Below are positions 1 through 10,216 of a stretch of DNA of 64,000 bases, in pieces. Position 1 is the stretch's first letter; each line of letters opens with the position of its first letter. Position numbers and translations under genes: made by a program. The DNA lies in NCBI GenBank assembly GCA_013368325.1, contig JAACJK010000115.1, positions 434,001 to 498,000 of the forward strand, read 5' to 3'. The notes under the pieces are model-generated. The model ran no database searches. It was given only the letters and a program-made list of their open reading frames with translations, and had not been told where the DNA came from. Source of the stretch: Ephemerocybe angulata. Lineage: Eukaryota; Basidiomycota; Agaricomycetes; Agaricales; Psathyrellaceae.

Positions 1-320
1 GCCATGCACGTGCATATTTGATCTCCGCTAGACTCCGCAGCCGCGGGCGCCGGGCGGCAGCTCAGGCTGGGCGCTGGGCGCTAAGTTGGCGTTAAGTTCC
101 CAGAGCTCGTGCGCGAAGACTCCAGAGTGGGCCGAGACATATACTCGAATATATGTGGCGCCATGCATGTGCTATCCTTACATGTGGATTGCCTACCGCG
201 ACAAACACACATCGCCGCGCCGCGCCGTGGATTCAGGGCCAAATGCAGCCACAAAAAAGGGACTTGGTCGAGCAATCAGTGGCTTTTGGTGACTACAGGT
301 AGTAGGAGGAGGAGGACGAG

Positions 321-467
321 ATGGAGGAGGACGATGACTGGGAGGTGAAGAGCTCAGACAGTGACGCTGGAGAGGAGGACGGTTATGGAGAAGATGACTT
401 TCTGGGAGCAGAGGACGGGGAAACGGTGGGAGGCGAGTACGAAATCGTTGGGTTTGGACGAGAATAA
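321..467 (+). CDS. Possible short acidic ORF or terminal exon
   Basis: From the ATG at 321 an open frame of 48 codons ends at TAA 465-467. It is strongly acidic, with runs of Glu and Asp at the start and the stretch SSDSDAGEED in the middle, and ends in a less biased tail. AG acceptors just upstream would let it be the last exon of a longer gene to the left, whose other exons I cannot place. I recognise no domain. Purine-rich low-complexity DNA can produce such a frame by chance, so this is only a candidate. Confidence 0.2.
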   Translation: MEEDDDWEVKSSDSDAGEEDGYGEDDFLGAEDGETVGGEYEIVGFGRE

Positions 468-1482
468 GAACAATCACTCACGATTTGCTCACGATATCAA
501 ACCATCCAGCCATATAAGCTCCTAGGTAGCAAGTTCTTATCCTTCCACAATGTCAACATGAATGTAATAGCATTACCGTCATGGAATTCTAAGCTCACAG
601 TCTAGCCATGGTGGTGGAGAGAAGAACATCGTACTCCACCTTGGGACGTCGAATATCTCGCTGATGCCATGATGGCGGTTGTATGAACTTCAGTTACCAT
701 CACGGTGGCCAATGCCATTCCATTCCCACCGTGCCAACGAAAAGATGTCCTCATTTCCACTGTGATTTGAGATTTCCATAGTGGTAAGCGACATTACTCC
801 CTATTCCGTGGGGGGTGGGCAATACCGTGAGGAGGGGTTTTTGCTGATGTAAGGCTCACGAATACCATCACAGTCGCGTTCAGTCTCGTATGTTCCATAT
901 TAATACCCTGTTCGTTGCAAACTCACTTACACAGCCGCCTACGAACAGAAACTCAGCTTCTACGACATCCTTGATATGTAAGTCACGTCGCATAGTCTCA
1001 GCCTTTCCGAAACTCAACGGGCTAAACCATTACAGTGGTCTGAGCTAGTACGCTCTGTTTATTTCTCTGCCCATTGTGTCGTGCCTTTGTTGAACCGTGA
1101 CGCAGCCTCCAAACCTTCGCCATCCCTATCCTCGCTTGTCGGCTCCTCCTCAATCTGCGGAAGACTGATGACCTAGCTGTGTGCTCGATTATTTCCTCGC
1201 TCCTCTTTTCACCTCCGAGTTCAGATGACGGCGACTCACAGGACATCGTTGATGATGTCTGTAATTCCCCCGAGAACCGCGCTAATGGAATAACACGGTT
1301 TCTGGGAATTGGAAGGCAGAGGGAGAAGACTCAGAGAAATCTCGAGACGCTGGGGACTATTTCAGGGTGGCGAGGTGACGGACAAGCGTAGCTAGAGAAT
1401 CATACTGGTCCATATTCAGAGTCTAATTGACGTGTCAATCGACTTTAAGACGGCTGGTACCTCTCCCCGGGCCTTTGAGTCT
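468..1482. other. No recognisable gene
   Basis: About 1 kb without a frame I would defend. Short open frames occur at 1022-1246 (minus) and 1179-1391 (plus), but they overlap each other, have no familiar motif and lack splice-joined extensions. Confidence 0.5.
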
Positions 1483-1622
1483 CTATTTGCCCTGTACTGA
1501 CTTGGATGTGGACCAGCCGAGCCGAGGCTGTGCGGAAGGGGGAATGTGGGTGCTATTTGCCCTGTACTGACTTGGATGTGGACCAGCGGAGCCGAGGCTG
1601 TGCGGAAGGGGGGATGTGGGTG
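1483..1622. repeat. Tandem direct repeat, 2 x 70 bp
   Basis: The unit starting CTATTTGCCCTGTACTGACT at 1483 is repeated head-to-tail from 1553. The copies differ at only two positions (AGCCGAG/AGCGGAG and GGGGAATG/GGGGGATG), so the duplication is recent. No coding role is visible. Confidence 0.9.
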
Positions 1623-2490
1623 CTGTATAATTCTGTTGGAAACGTTGACGGAATGACTGTTTGTGGAGGTATGCACTAAATCATCTAGAATATTTAGGAC
1701 TGTGCAGGCATGCTCACGTCCAATGCTTTTATTTTTAATCTGATGCATACGTGCCCGGCCCAGTGGATGGTGAGCACCGGGTGTAATAGTTAGTATCGGA
1801 AAGAATTGCTGTTACCGGAAACTGCCTAAAAATGTAATTGTAGCACTTCCTCCGCAATGGTAATTGTGTGTCGATGACTCATTTCCTAGGCATTGACTTC
1901 TAAGATTCTCCAAGATTCCCGCCCGGGAGTCTATCACGCGCTGACTCGGAATCCTGATAATCACAGAGAAAGGGTCTTCCCCACGCTGGTAGACGCGAAC
2001 CCTTGCCCGGGCTTCAACTCTCAGAAGCATCTTCACCTCCATGAGCGCAAATCATAGAAGGATGGCCTATGATCCCTCGTTCATCCCACTGTGCATAGCC
2101 TGATAGACCCAAGGCGTTCTGTGTGGGGCGAGTCCGCCATTCTATTCTCAAGCTCCACACACATTCCATTGAGCACCATCGAGTCGTGAAGGGAAAAACG
2201 TTAAGTTTTAGGTTCTCTCCCTATCCCTTATAATAATCAAAACTGGACTCGCATGTAGCATAGTAAGAAAAATACCAAGGAATGATCGAAGGATGATCTC
2301 ACGAGCCCACTCGACTATCTACGAGGTTGCCATTCTATTTTCAGGCTCTCTGTTATGGACATTTATTGATACCCAAGGCTATATTCGGACGGCAAAACGT
2401 CTAACCCATAGATTACGTTGAGATTACGGTTCTATACATCTTACATCAGTACCGTTGTGTGATTCGGCCCATCTATTTTGATTCGATTGA
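1623..2490. other. Non-coding; diverged copy of the 13.68-13.93 kb region
   Basis: No gene is recognised. Blocks at about 2053-2160 and 2365-2490 can be aligned with about 13675-13785 and 13800-13930. Shared words include CCCACTGTGCAT, ATTCTCAA, TGATACCC and CTATATTCGGA. The two copies lie outside the two homeodomain genes, so they may be remnants of an older repeated unit. Similarity is imperfect and was judged by eye. Confidence 0.4.
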
Positions 2491-2824
2491 GCCCAACAAG
2501 GACCCCGGATAATACCTATAGATGTTAGATCCCGAGGAGGGCCTTTTGTCCGGATAAATTTGGCCCAAAATCGACCCCAAATGTCCGGATTATGATCTAG
2601 GGTACCGGGCTCCTGGGCCTAAATGTCCGGACTGGAAATCCAGCCCCCAAATATTCGAATTTTCGGCGATTTTTTGCCGATTTTCCCTCGATTTCGAGCT
2701 CTATCGATGGCTATGGCTTCAAATAAACTTGTTTCATGGTTCCAAGTTGTAAGAAGCGCAATACAAAAAGAAAATAACGGAACGGGCCAATGTCCCACCC
2801 CCCGCGCGATTAGTACTGTGTAAT

Positions 2825-3968
2825 CTACTCATCCACTTCCATCGCCTCATCAGTTGCCTCTTGGGTCTGCTTCCTTCGTCTCGAGGTAAAAGCTTTCATA
2901 GCCACGTCAAGGTTCTGCTTCTGAGCGACAAGATTCCTGAACTGTTGCACTCCCTCTGTGCGAAGTAATCGGGTGTCGTCCTGCTGCACCTCTACCCAAG
3001 CAGTTGGAATGCGAAGTAAGAAACGGAAGGGCGCGATGAAGTCGAATTTGTAGGTCCCAAGCAGTGCATTCGCGTTGGGAATAGCGCTGAAGATATTTCC
3101 TTCTCGGGGCTCAAAGAGTTGTACCCCGAGATAAGAAAGCGCCGTGATAGACGAGGTGTCGGTTCTGGACGCATGCCGTACGTTCTTGCCACTAGACTTT
3201 GAGTATAAAGTCACGACTAGAGAGCCATGGGTAAGTAATGAAGACAAGCAGAAAGTCTGGTACTTGCCTTGACAAAGGTATACGCCAATCGGAGTGTAAA
3301 TGAGGCCATAGTCGTCCAGTTTGAGAGGTCGGATAGTATCAACCTGTGCATTCACAACACGCGAGTAATTTACCGCTGATAGATGTCTTTTGAAGATTTT
3401 CGAGCGCTTATTTTGATCCTACATTCATGATATCAGCAATAGTCAATAGCATTCGTCGAGGTGTATTGCTACGCACCTCCTTGGCAGATGACTCCGCGAC
3501 AACTGCTGCATTGGCAGTGTTACCAGCAGCAAGCGCCGGCGCAGCCTCGCCGTTTACTACGCCGCCTCGGCCACCAGGCGCAGGCGCCCGCCAAGTCCAT
3601 CGAGTCTTGCGGTCGTGTCCTGACACCAATCCACGCGTATCCTCATAGCGGTTCAGGATCTCGCACATCTCCCGCTCGATTCGAGCCTTAACCTTACTGG
3701 ACTTTGAAGGAGCAGTGCTACAGCCAGTACGAAGGCCAAGGGCGGCTTGTCGAGTTTCGTGCTCCGCGCGAAGTTGAACAAGTGTGTTGAGGTCCAGGAT
3801 CTTCGCTGAGATCATCCCCTTGCCAAAGGGCCTCTCTTCGTCCATTGTCGTAGTTTGAACCGGGGGAAGGACTGCAGAAAGGCAGTCGGTGAGGTCTCTG
3901 ATACTATCTGACTCCTCAACAAGAAGAGCTTCAACCTCTTCGTCATCATTCGAAGTTTGAGAAGCCAT
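2825..3968 (-). CDS. Two-exon gene of unknown function inside the TIR element
   Basis: I read this as complement(join(2825..3343,3423..3968)), 354 residues. The 79-nt intron has GT..AG ends and joins in frame. The start chosen is the ATG at 3968 (MASQTSNDDEEVEALL), because the frame upstream runs through the tRNA-like stretch. The first exon is acidic at its N-terminus, then has a basic helical stretch (KVKARIEREMCEILNRYED) and an Ala/Gly-rich linker. The second exon looks like a compact beta-rich domain and ends in a basic RRRKQ segment and an acidic tail (MEVDE). I recall similar hypothetical proteins in mushroom genomes but no assigned function. No BED zinc finger or hAT dimerisation motif is visible. 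The gene sits between two copies of a TGTCCGGA-pair module (2582-2631 and 4194-4245). Confidence 0.6.
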
Positions 3969-4119
3969 TGCAGAGAAGTTTGAGAGAGTGTGTGTGATGC
4001 TCTGGGGCTCGAGAAGGTCGCGACTGGCCGAGATGCGCTGGCCAACCTGTGTTTGTTTTTCCAGAATTTTCGCGATACCCGAGAGGACAAACAAAATAGA
4101 CACACAGAATCGAAAAAAA

Positions 4120-4190
4120 GTGATCGCAAGCGGGTTCGAACTCGGTTGATTTGGTAGCAGGGGCTGGCCCGGCCACTTTACCACTCCCCC
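4120..4190 (-). tRNA. tRNA-like Pol III remnant (degenerate)
   Basis: On the minus strand there is an A-box-like TGGTAAAGTGG, a B-box-like AGTTCGAACCC about 30 nt downstream, and a run of seven T (A run 4113-4119 on plus) at the expected terminator position. The acceptor and T stems do not pair properly, so this is not a functional tRNA. It may be a tRNA pseudogene or the head of a tRNA-derived SINE. It lies between the cargo gene start and the internal TGTCCGGA pair. Confidence 0.25.
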
Positions 4191-4245
4191 AAATGTCCGG
4201 ATTATGGATCGTCCTTGACCACATCCAGGACCCTAATGTCCGGAC

Positions 4246-5268
4246 AAAGGATCTGACTAGAAGCGACTTTTGGCTCGCTACTGGTGTGTGTAGCAAGAAA
4301 TAGAATAAATAACTAAACGAAATTAAATTCCAAAAGAGGAAAGAAGAGGAGGAGGGGAAAGAAGATAGAGCTCAGTATAGCTTACTTTCAGTTTGGAATT
4401 GAGTTTACACCAACCTACGCCGTCCACGATATCGGGAGCCCAGCGGGTATTCCTTTGGGCAGTATTCTCAAGGTTTATTTTGATTTGTCCAAACGGGGCG
4501 GGATTCTGATGGATATGCATGCTACTGGTGTGTAATTCCCTGAAAAACTATCTATAACTCCCTTTTGGAGACCTGCTACTCGCGTAGATCATAGATGTGA
4601 TTTGTGATTTGGATGCGATGAAGAGATTATCGTGTACTGGAGTGTCACGCTAGAGATTGAATCATCACATCGGTGCTAGGAGAGGGCAAAGTGAGCTTGA
4701 AGTGAGCAGCCGAGGTCTACTCTTCCAAGTCATTGATTCACAACTGTATACTCTAACGGAGAGCACAGTAATAGGCTATTATCTATAGCACCGTGATCTC
4801 CAGCTCAATCCCATGCATCCCAGCACTTGCCCAGCACTTCCTCACAGGCCGTCATGAGATCCCAGTCTCCAGAGAACCTTCCGATGTTGGCGTCATCAGA
4901 TTTTGGATTCAGGATTGAAGAATAAGCGCCCTACATACCTGCTCAGCTCCCAGGGTGTAGCAAGGGGTCCCGGGTGTAGTGCTTAAGAGCACTTAGGTGA
5001 TCATGATTCTCGAGGCTTGAGTGGGGTTCAACGGGGTCTGCAGAGGTCTATGGGTTTAAATAGTGCATTTAGTTGAGGAAAAGATAGTACAGAAGGGTAG
5101 CGTGATAGAAGATAGAAATGACGAGGCAGAAGAGAAACCACGGCGCAACCGTCACGGCAGTGACCAGACTTAGCAGATTATTCTCACGACGTTGATTACA
5201 TAATTTTCCAGTTGCAGTTGCAGTTGCAGCTACTGACATGAGCGGCGAGCCCGACTTTTGACCTCAAA
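4246..5268. other. Non-coding right arm of the TIR element
   Basis: No gene is seen. The stretch contains a short array of CAGTTG units near 5211-5231 and no extended frame. It separates the cargo gene from the right terminal repeat cluster. Confidence 0.5.
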
Positions 5269-5366
5269 TGTCCGGATAAAAATCTGGCTTCCGCCGCCTT
5301 CGGCGGCGGTTTTGTCCGGATTGTGGATCTAACATATATAGGTATTATCCGGGGTCCTGCCCAACA

Positions 5367-5732
5367 TCAGCTCCGTGGGTTATACAACGTAACCGTATGA
5401 GGCTTTCCAGGTGTACTTAACCTCTGATACGAACGACAGGTGGGCTTAAGTTGTACTCGCTTCCCAATTTACCCATCACTGCTCCATTGCGTGAAGCCAC
5501 AATCATTGCACACAGTGCGAATTAGTAGATATTGCGCTTGGTATCTAGGTTCAGCGTGTCCTTAGCACTTCGGCGGACTGCCGCTTCGGATAGAGGGGTA
5601 GACGTTCGGCGCATCACTGCGGTGATACTCGCTTTGGTCGTTGTTTGGCATCACCCTCGACATAAGCGCCCCAACGCCGTCCTTCCTTCCTTGTTCCTTC
5701 CTTCCTTCCTTCCCCCGTCTTCTTCTTGCATA
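5367..5732 (+). promoter_or_regulatory. Upstream region of homeodomain gene 1
   Basis: Roughly 110 bp upstream of the start (about 5590-5700) is shared with the region upstream of the second homeodomain gene (about 11010-11115), including ATACTCGCTTTGGTC and CGACATAAGCGCCCCAAC. The CTTC/CCTT-rich tract 5680-5720 before the ATG is typical of a pyrimidine-rich fungal leader. This shows that the duplication carried the promoter-proximal DNA along. The left 200 bp hold nothing I recognise. Confidence 0.4.
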
Positions 5733-7286
5733 ATGGCCCACCCTCCCGCCTCCGCCCCAGCAGCCCCCTCCAAGAAACGCAAACGCACTCCAACCGCATC
5801 GGCGATCCCCAAGCCGCCGACGACGACCCTCACCCCAGCCCACTTCGCGCGCCTCAGCGCCATCTGGGCGCTCGACCGCCGCATCCCCTCGCCTGCCTCC
5901 CGAGCCACGTGGCGGCTGCGCGCAGCCTCGATGCCGCGCAGGTGCATAAGTGGTGGTACCGCTGCTGCGCGCGGGTGAAGAGGTTGGGGATTGAGATCTC
6001 GGAGGGGAGTTATGAGATGGAGGTGGGGGATGTTGAGGCGGAGGAGGACGAAGAAAGGAAGGCGAGGGAGGAGAGGGCTAAGAGGAGGGGGGAGTGGGTT
6101 AAAAAGGAGGAGGATGAGGTGGAGCAGGTGGAGGGTGTGCAGATGAGGAAGATGGAGGAGGAGTCGCAGGAAGAAACGCAAGGTATGTGGCATATATGCG
6201 CGTTTTCATTGCGTCTCATCGTATTCTAGGCAAGGGCGACACAGCCCGTATCGATTTATCCCCAAAGACACTCCCAGTGCCGTTGGCGCCCGTGCAGGTG
6301 GAGGACTTCCAGAAGATTCAGACCGGTGTGGACGATGCAGCAGGTACGTCGCCCGTACGTGCTCCCACTCACGCTCACCGCTCTCCAGACATCGCCGCGC
6401 CCTCCCCCATCACCCCGGGTCCTCTTCCATCCCTTCTTCCATCCCCGATGCCCACATCGTCCCCTCTGACACTCTCGCAATGCTTCCTCCCCCCCTCGAC
6501 TCCATTCACAAGCCCTCCCCCACGCTCGGCGCCATCCCCACCTGCATCGCCGCCTCCGCCCACAGATCTACCCCGGCTCACAAGAGCGTCTAAGCGCTTG
6601 TATATCAACGCGTTGGAGTACGTGCCGGCGTCCGATTCGATCGAGCCGACCACTCTCGACGACGGTAAATGCACTCTTGCCAGCGAAGCCTCGGCTCTGG
6701 GACAACCGCTCTCTGAAAGGCGGACCTCGCTCAACGACAAGATTCCGCGCGTGTGCGTGCCCAAAACGAAAGGTATCGTCTCATCTCGTGATAGACTCCA
6801 TTTTGGTGCGACTTCCTAATGGCCCCTACTCGCGTTCTTCTCTTCCTTGCGTCGCGTGTCTCAGTCACGGTAGAACCCAAACCCCCTGCGAGGCGAGCGA
6901 AGAAGCCCGCCCATCGACCCGTCAAGACCACCATCATCTCTCCCAAGCCCTCCAAACCCTCCCGCAAGCGTTCCAAAACCACACGTCCTCCTGCTGCTGC
7001 TCCTCGAACTGCCTCTCGCTCCTCGCTGTCTCCGACTCTGTCTCCTGCCAGAGCTCGCACTCCTGCCGATCTCGAAATCGACGACCCCATACCAACACCC
7101 GCCGATCTTGACCGCGCGCTCTACGAAGGCATCACCTTCACGCGCTGTGTGGACATCTCGCTCTCGGCTGTTCCGTACCTCTTTGGTCTTGACGCTTGCG
7201 GGTTTCAGTTTGGCGGTGCATCGAACTCGGGTTCATTGGATTCTGGGGCTGGTGTTATGGATGTGTCTTGGGATGATGCGATGTGA
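5733..7286 (+). pseudogene. Homeodomain-type transcription factor, frameshifted (copy 1)
   Basis: The coding frame begins at ATG 5733 (MAHPPASAPAAPSKKRKR, a possible nuclear signal) and follows join(5733..6182,6230..6343,6389..6772,6865..7286); the first and third introns (47 and 92 nt) shift the frame exactly as needed. The first exon holds a divergent homeodomain: helix region AHFARLSAIWALDRRIPSPA, then the recognition helix VHKWWYRCCARVKR, matching the fungal WWYRRR class. One G appears to be missing near 5911-5914 (ACGTGG|CGGCTG), so the start and the recognition helix lie in different frames. After the domain come an acidic Glu-rich coil, Pro/Ser-rich linkers, a basic KPSRKRSK patch and a conserved C-terminal module (DDPIPTPADLDRALYEGI to ACGFQFG) shared with copy 2. 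Loss of one base could also be a sequencing error. Confidence 0.7.
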
Positions 7287-8435
7287 TTGGAATGACTGCG
7301 ACTGCTGCTGATACTGACGGCGTTACCGGCTCTGCGACGGTGGAGGACTCGCACTTCTGGGCTTGAACCGCCATCGCTGAGGCAGGCTACGAGGTGTGTA
7401 TGTGCCAACAACGTTTGTTCTTCCTTCTGGGCTTCGTATTTGGCTTCGCCCTCGTCTCTGTGCTCGGTTTTGGTTGGACGCCGGACTTCGTGCTTCGGTG
7501 CTGGAATGCTTTCGTTCGCGGGTTCGCACTCGTGGCCCCTTGTTTTCGTTCGTGCCTTCGTGCTTTGCGCTACGCTTTTGTGCGCACTGTTTTGTTTGAG
7601 CGTTCGTTCCTCGTGCTTGAAATCCTGGGTTTACGGTTCTGGCACTACGTCTTGGGATCTTGTCTGTGGTTTCGATTTTGTTTCGTTCGCTTTGAGGATG
7701 GTCGACTTTCCAGGCACGACGTGCGATATGTTTCCGATAGTCGTATGTACGCATGCTTGCTACTTTACGCCCATTCTGACTGGATCCTGTATCATCAAGC
7801 TCTCGCTCGCTCGTTGATGTTCGTTCTCTCGTACTTCTCGCTGGCTTCTGCGTACGGATTTGCGAACTGTTGTTGTACGTACTCTTGTTTACTTTACTCT
7901 ACTTTCCACTACATTACTGGGCTGCAGTCTGAATACATGGATGGTCGGGCGGTCTTCTTAGTTGAGTAAGTGTCGTTTTAGCCGAAGACCGACGGTGTCA
8001 ACTATATGCGATTCAGAGCTGAGTAGACCGCAGCCTTCCCGTCATGCGTGTCTATACCTGTCTGTTCGCTTCCATTTCCATTTCCAATTCCTTTCTCTTC
8101 CACTGCGTGCCTTCTTTGCAGTGCGATGTGACTGCTATAGATAACCTGCTATGTGATCCCGTCTTCTCAAGCATCACGCTACCTGCTTCATTCATTGACC
8201 TCTATCATGCGTCGAGAGCCACTACGGTGTGTGTGTGTGTACGGTAGACTAGCTAGGCCGGACGTAGCATGACATGCGAAGGTTTAGTAACATTCAGACC
8301 CCACACCATACTTACGAGGCACCATAAAATCAAAGGACATCAAGAGATTTGCGACAAACAATCAAATTTTAGATGACGACATATGGATGAGAGGGAGTAA
8401 GCGTAGCTCTAGCGAAACTCGATAAGATCGATTGA
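7287..8435. other. 3' flank of copy 1; no supported gene
   Basis: A 191-codon open frame at 7394-7969 exists but its composition (Phe, Leu, Cys-rich from TTC/TTT runs) is unlike a real gene here, and the DNA aligns with the 3' flank of the second homeodomain gene (about 12500-13340), for example CATTCTGA.TGGA and GTACTTCTCGCTG. I treat it as duplicated 3' UTR and intergenic DNA. A short GT run lies near 8228-8240. Confidence 0.5.
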
Positions 8436-9249
8436 CTATTTGGTGCATACGAGGACAACTACCGAGTGCGGCCAGACGGCGTTTAACGAAGAAAGCTCTC
8501 TACCGTCTTGAGTGCCCAGGTGCATCTTGCACGAACCTTTAGGAGCCCCCGGTACTAATACCTCTTGCGCATTTGCGGGAGTCCACATTTTGGCAGTGAC
8601 CCTGGAAGTTTCTGTGTGGATTATGCGGCCGTTCATCACAACCATGAAGTTGAGTTCGACATGGTTCGCATCGACCACCTTCTTGATTTCGGAAGGCTCC
8701 GTCTTCCCCAACCAGCATGAAAATACGACTAGCTTGTCTTCGACGGTTGCCAGGTTAGGAACCTTTGGACCTGTGGGTCTGCTGAGGTGGAAGTGGCAGA
8801 TAGACCCAGGTGGTATCGCGCCTGGATTTTTGCTTTGGTATTCTGGTAGAATTTGTTCGGCATCCCAATCTGCGGGAGAGACCTTCAAGACCGTATCCCC
8901 TCCGGTCGGCGTCTTTCTCACTACTCCGTTGAGATAGATCTGGAGGTGGTATTTGACGTTGGCACGTGCTTCGAGCAGGTCTTCGTGGTCGTCCAGGGCA
9001 CGCCGGTAAGCGTCAGCGGCCTCTTCAAGGAAGGAGCGAAGGGAGTGTTGGAAAGGAACTTCGACGGCGTTGCGTTCCACGAGCAGACTGTTGGTGTAGT
9101 CTCGAGCGTCGAGTTCGTTGTACTCCTGTCAAGTAACAGCATTAGTCGACATAGCAGAGTCAGAGTGAAATGCGACGTACGAGGTACGCCGACGCGCAGG
9201 TGGATAGGGAGAGGATTCCCAGGAGGATGGAGGCGGGGGTGACTTTCAT
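8436..9249 (-). CDS. Small secreted protein of unknown function
   Basis: I read complement(join(8436..9125,9181..9249)), 252 residues. The 23-codon first exon is a clear signal peptide (MKVTPASILLGILSLSTCASA, cleavage expected after ASA). A 55-nt intron (GTACG..ACAG) follows, and the second exon starts EYNELDARDY. The mature part begins with an amphipathic helical stretch with many charged residues (EEAADAYRRALDDHEDLLEAR), followed by a probable beta-rich region with few cysteines. It has no catalytic motif I recognise. A TATAAA box lies about 60 nt upstream of the ATG. It is one of the few intact genes in the window and lies between the duplicated homeodomain segments. It could be a surface or effector-type protein, but nothing in the sequence proves that. 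Confidence 0.75.
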
Positions 9250-9964
9250 CTTTGTGCAGGCGAGAGGGCGCGTTGGGAGCGATCGTCCAGACGTGTTTTC
9301 GCTGGTCTTTATAGAGCCAGCCCCACATGTTACCCTCCGCGTGATTCGTAAATCCACAGGGAAATACGCCATGCTGATCTCTGATTATGACATTCGATCT
9401 CTGATCGAGTCAGGATTAGATGGTGGCAGATGGTGGCCATCGGTTATAATTAGACCCAGACGCTCGGCATTCTATGGGAGATCCAGGAGACAGCCCGAAG
9501 AACAGACGCCAGCGTTGTAGGTCGAATTCGTATCCATATTTTGTATGAATCGTCGGTGTGAGTGGAGTCGGCGTGTTGACTGGTTGAGTGTAGCGCGGTC
9601 CCGCGGATCGATTTATGTATGAATTTCGTAAACGTTCCATCATATGGGTACATTTGTGCACACATGAGGTTTCACCTCATTCAAGTTGGAACTGAACATC
9701 AAATTTTGTCGAAGCAAAGCCCAACCGAAGGCGATGTCAGTTTTGGGCTCCCGGACCCCGTTCAGATGTTATATAGCTGTTCAGTCCCAAGAATGAGAGT
9801 CTAGAGTAGAATACAAAAACACCATTAGTATGATATTAAGGAGCAATTAGGACTTATGACAAGATTACAGTAGACAGGAAACAGTGAGCGAGCGGAACGA
9901 TGGGAGACGGTGGTTAAGGTGGCTCGCCATGTAGCCAAGCTCTAGTTCGGCTCTCCGCCGAGCT
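9250..9964. other. Gene-free stretch upstream of the secreted-protein gene
   Basis: Apart from the TATA box, nothing is recognised. Two overlapping minus-strand frames (9416-9665) lack any motif and look fortuitous. Confidence 0.45.
9308..9313 (-). promoter_or_regulatory. TATA box of the secreted-protein gene
   Basis: TATAAA on the minus strand, 59 nt upstream of the ATG at 9249, in CTCTATAAAGACC context. Position and sequence suit a fungal core promoter. Confidence 0.5.
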
Positions 9965-10216
9965 ATGCTTCTATATATACCTGATCTCTTTCTCGACATT
10001 GGAACTCCATGTTTAGCTCTGCTCGCCTATCGCTTTACTCACCGTGCACGGCGCCCGCGTCTGCAAAACTGTGGTACACGTCCAGACGACCCATTGTGCC
10101 CCATCAAGGCGCTGCGTCGTCATGTTGAAGCCAACGCCAATGTTCCCCGAACAGCGACCTTCTTCAGCTACGTCAACATACGTGACCTCGCCCCAGCAGA
10201 CTCAAGCTCGTCGTGA
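9965..10216 (+). pseudogene. Tyrosine recombinase (Crypton-like) relic
   Basis: The frame contains DDPLCPIKALRRHVEANANV followed by an FFSY motif. This resembles the segment LCPVxALRRH...PLFxF seen in fungal tyrosine recombinase or integrase-like proteins. Only about 50 residues are convincing. The upstream part (RFTHRARRPR) matches poorly, and no catalytic Arg...His-x-x-Arg...Tyr set is present. It is therefore at best a decayed fragment of a recombinase gene of the Crypton type. Confidence 0.35.

Larger units (their letters stand above)
2499..5358. mobile_element. hAT-like TIR element, 2.86 kb, carrying a cargo gene
   Basis: The ends at 2499-2532 and 5325-5358 are 34-bp terminal inverted repeats with one mismatch, starting AGGACCCCGGATAATACCTA. 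They are flanked by an exact 8-bp direct repeat, GCCCAACA, at 2491-2498 and 5359-5366. An 8-bp target duplication is characteristic of the hAT superfamily. The octamer TGTCCGGA occurs seven times, all in one orientation, at 2547, 2582, 2624, 4194, 4238, 5269 and 5313; such subterminal iterations commonly bind transposase. A perfect 8-bp stem with a TTC loop lies at 5291-5309. The only substantial gene inside (2825-3968, minus) does not look like a hAT transposase, so the element is probably non-autonomous with captured or unrecognised cargo. Confidence 0.85.

Noticed and set aside
5651..6193. 180-codon minus-strand frame over homeodomain copy 1
   Set aside because: Shadow of the coding strand; Leu/Pro/His-rich composition arises from the antisense of Glu-rich codons.
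7394..7969. 191-codon plus-strand open frame downstream of homeodomain copy 1
   Set aside because: Phe/Leu/Cys-rich translation from TTC/TTT-rich DNA, and the region is homologous to the non-coding 3' flank of copy 2 where the frame is not kept.
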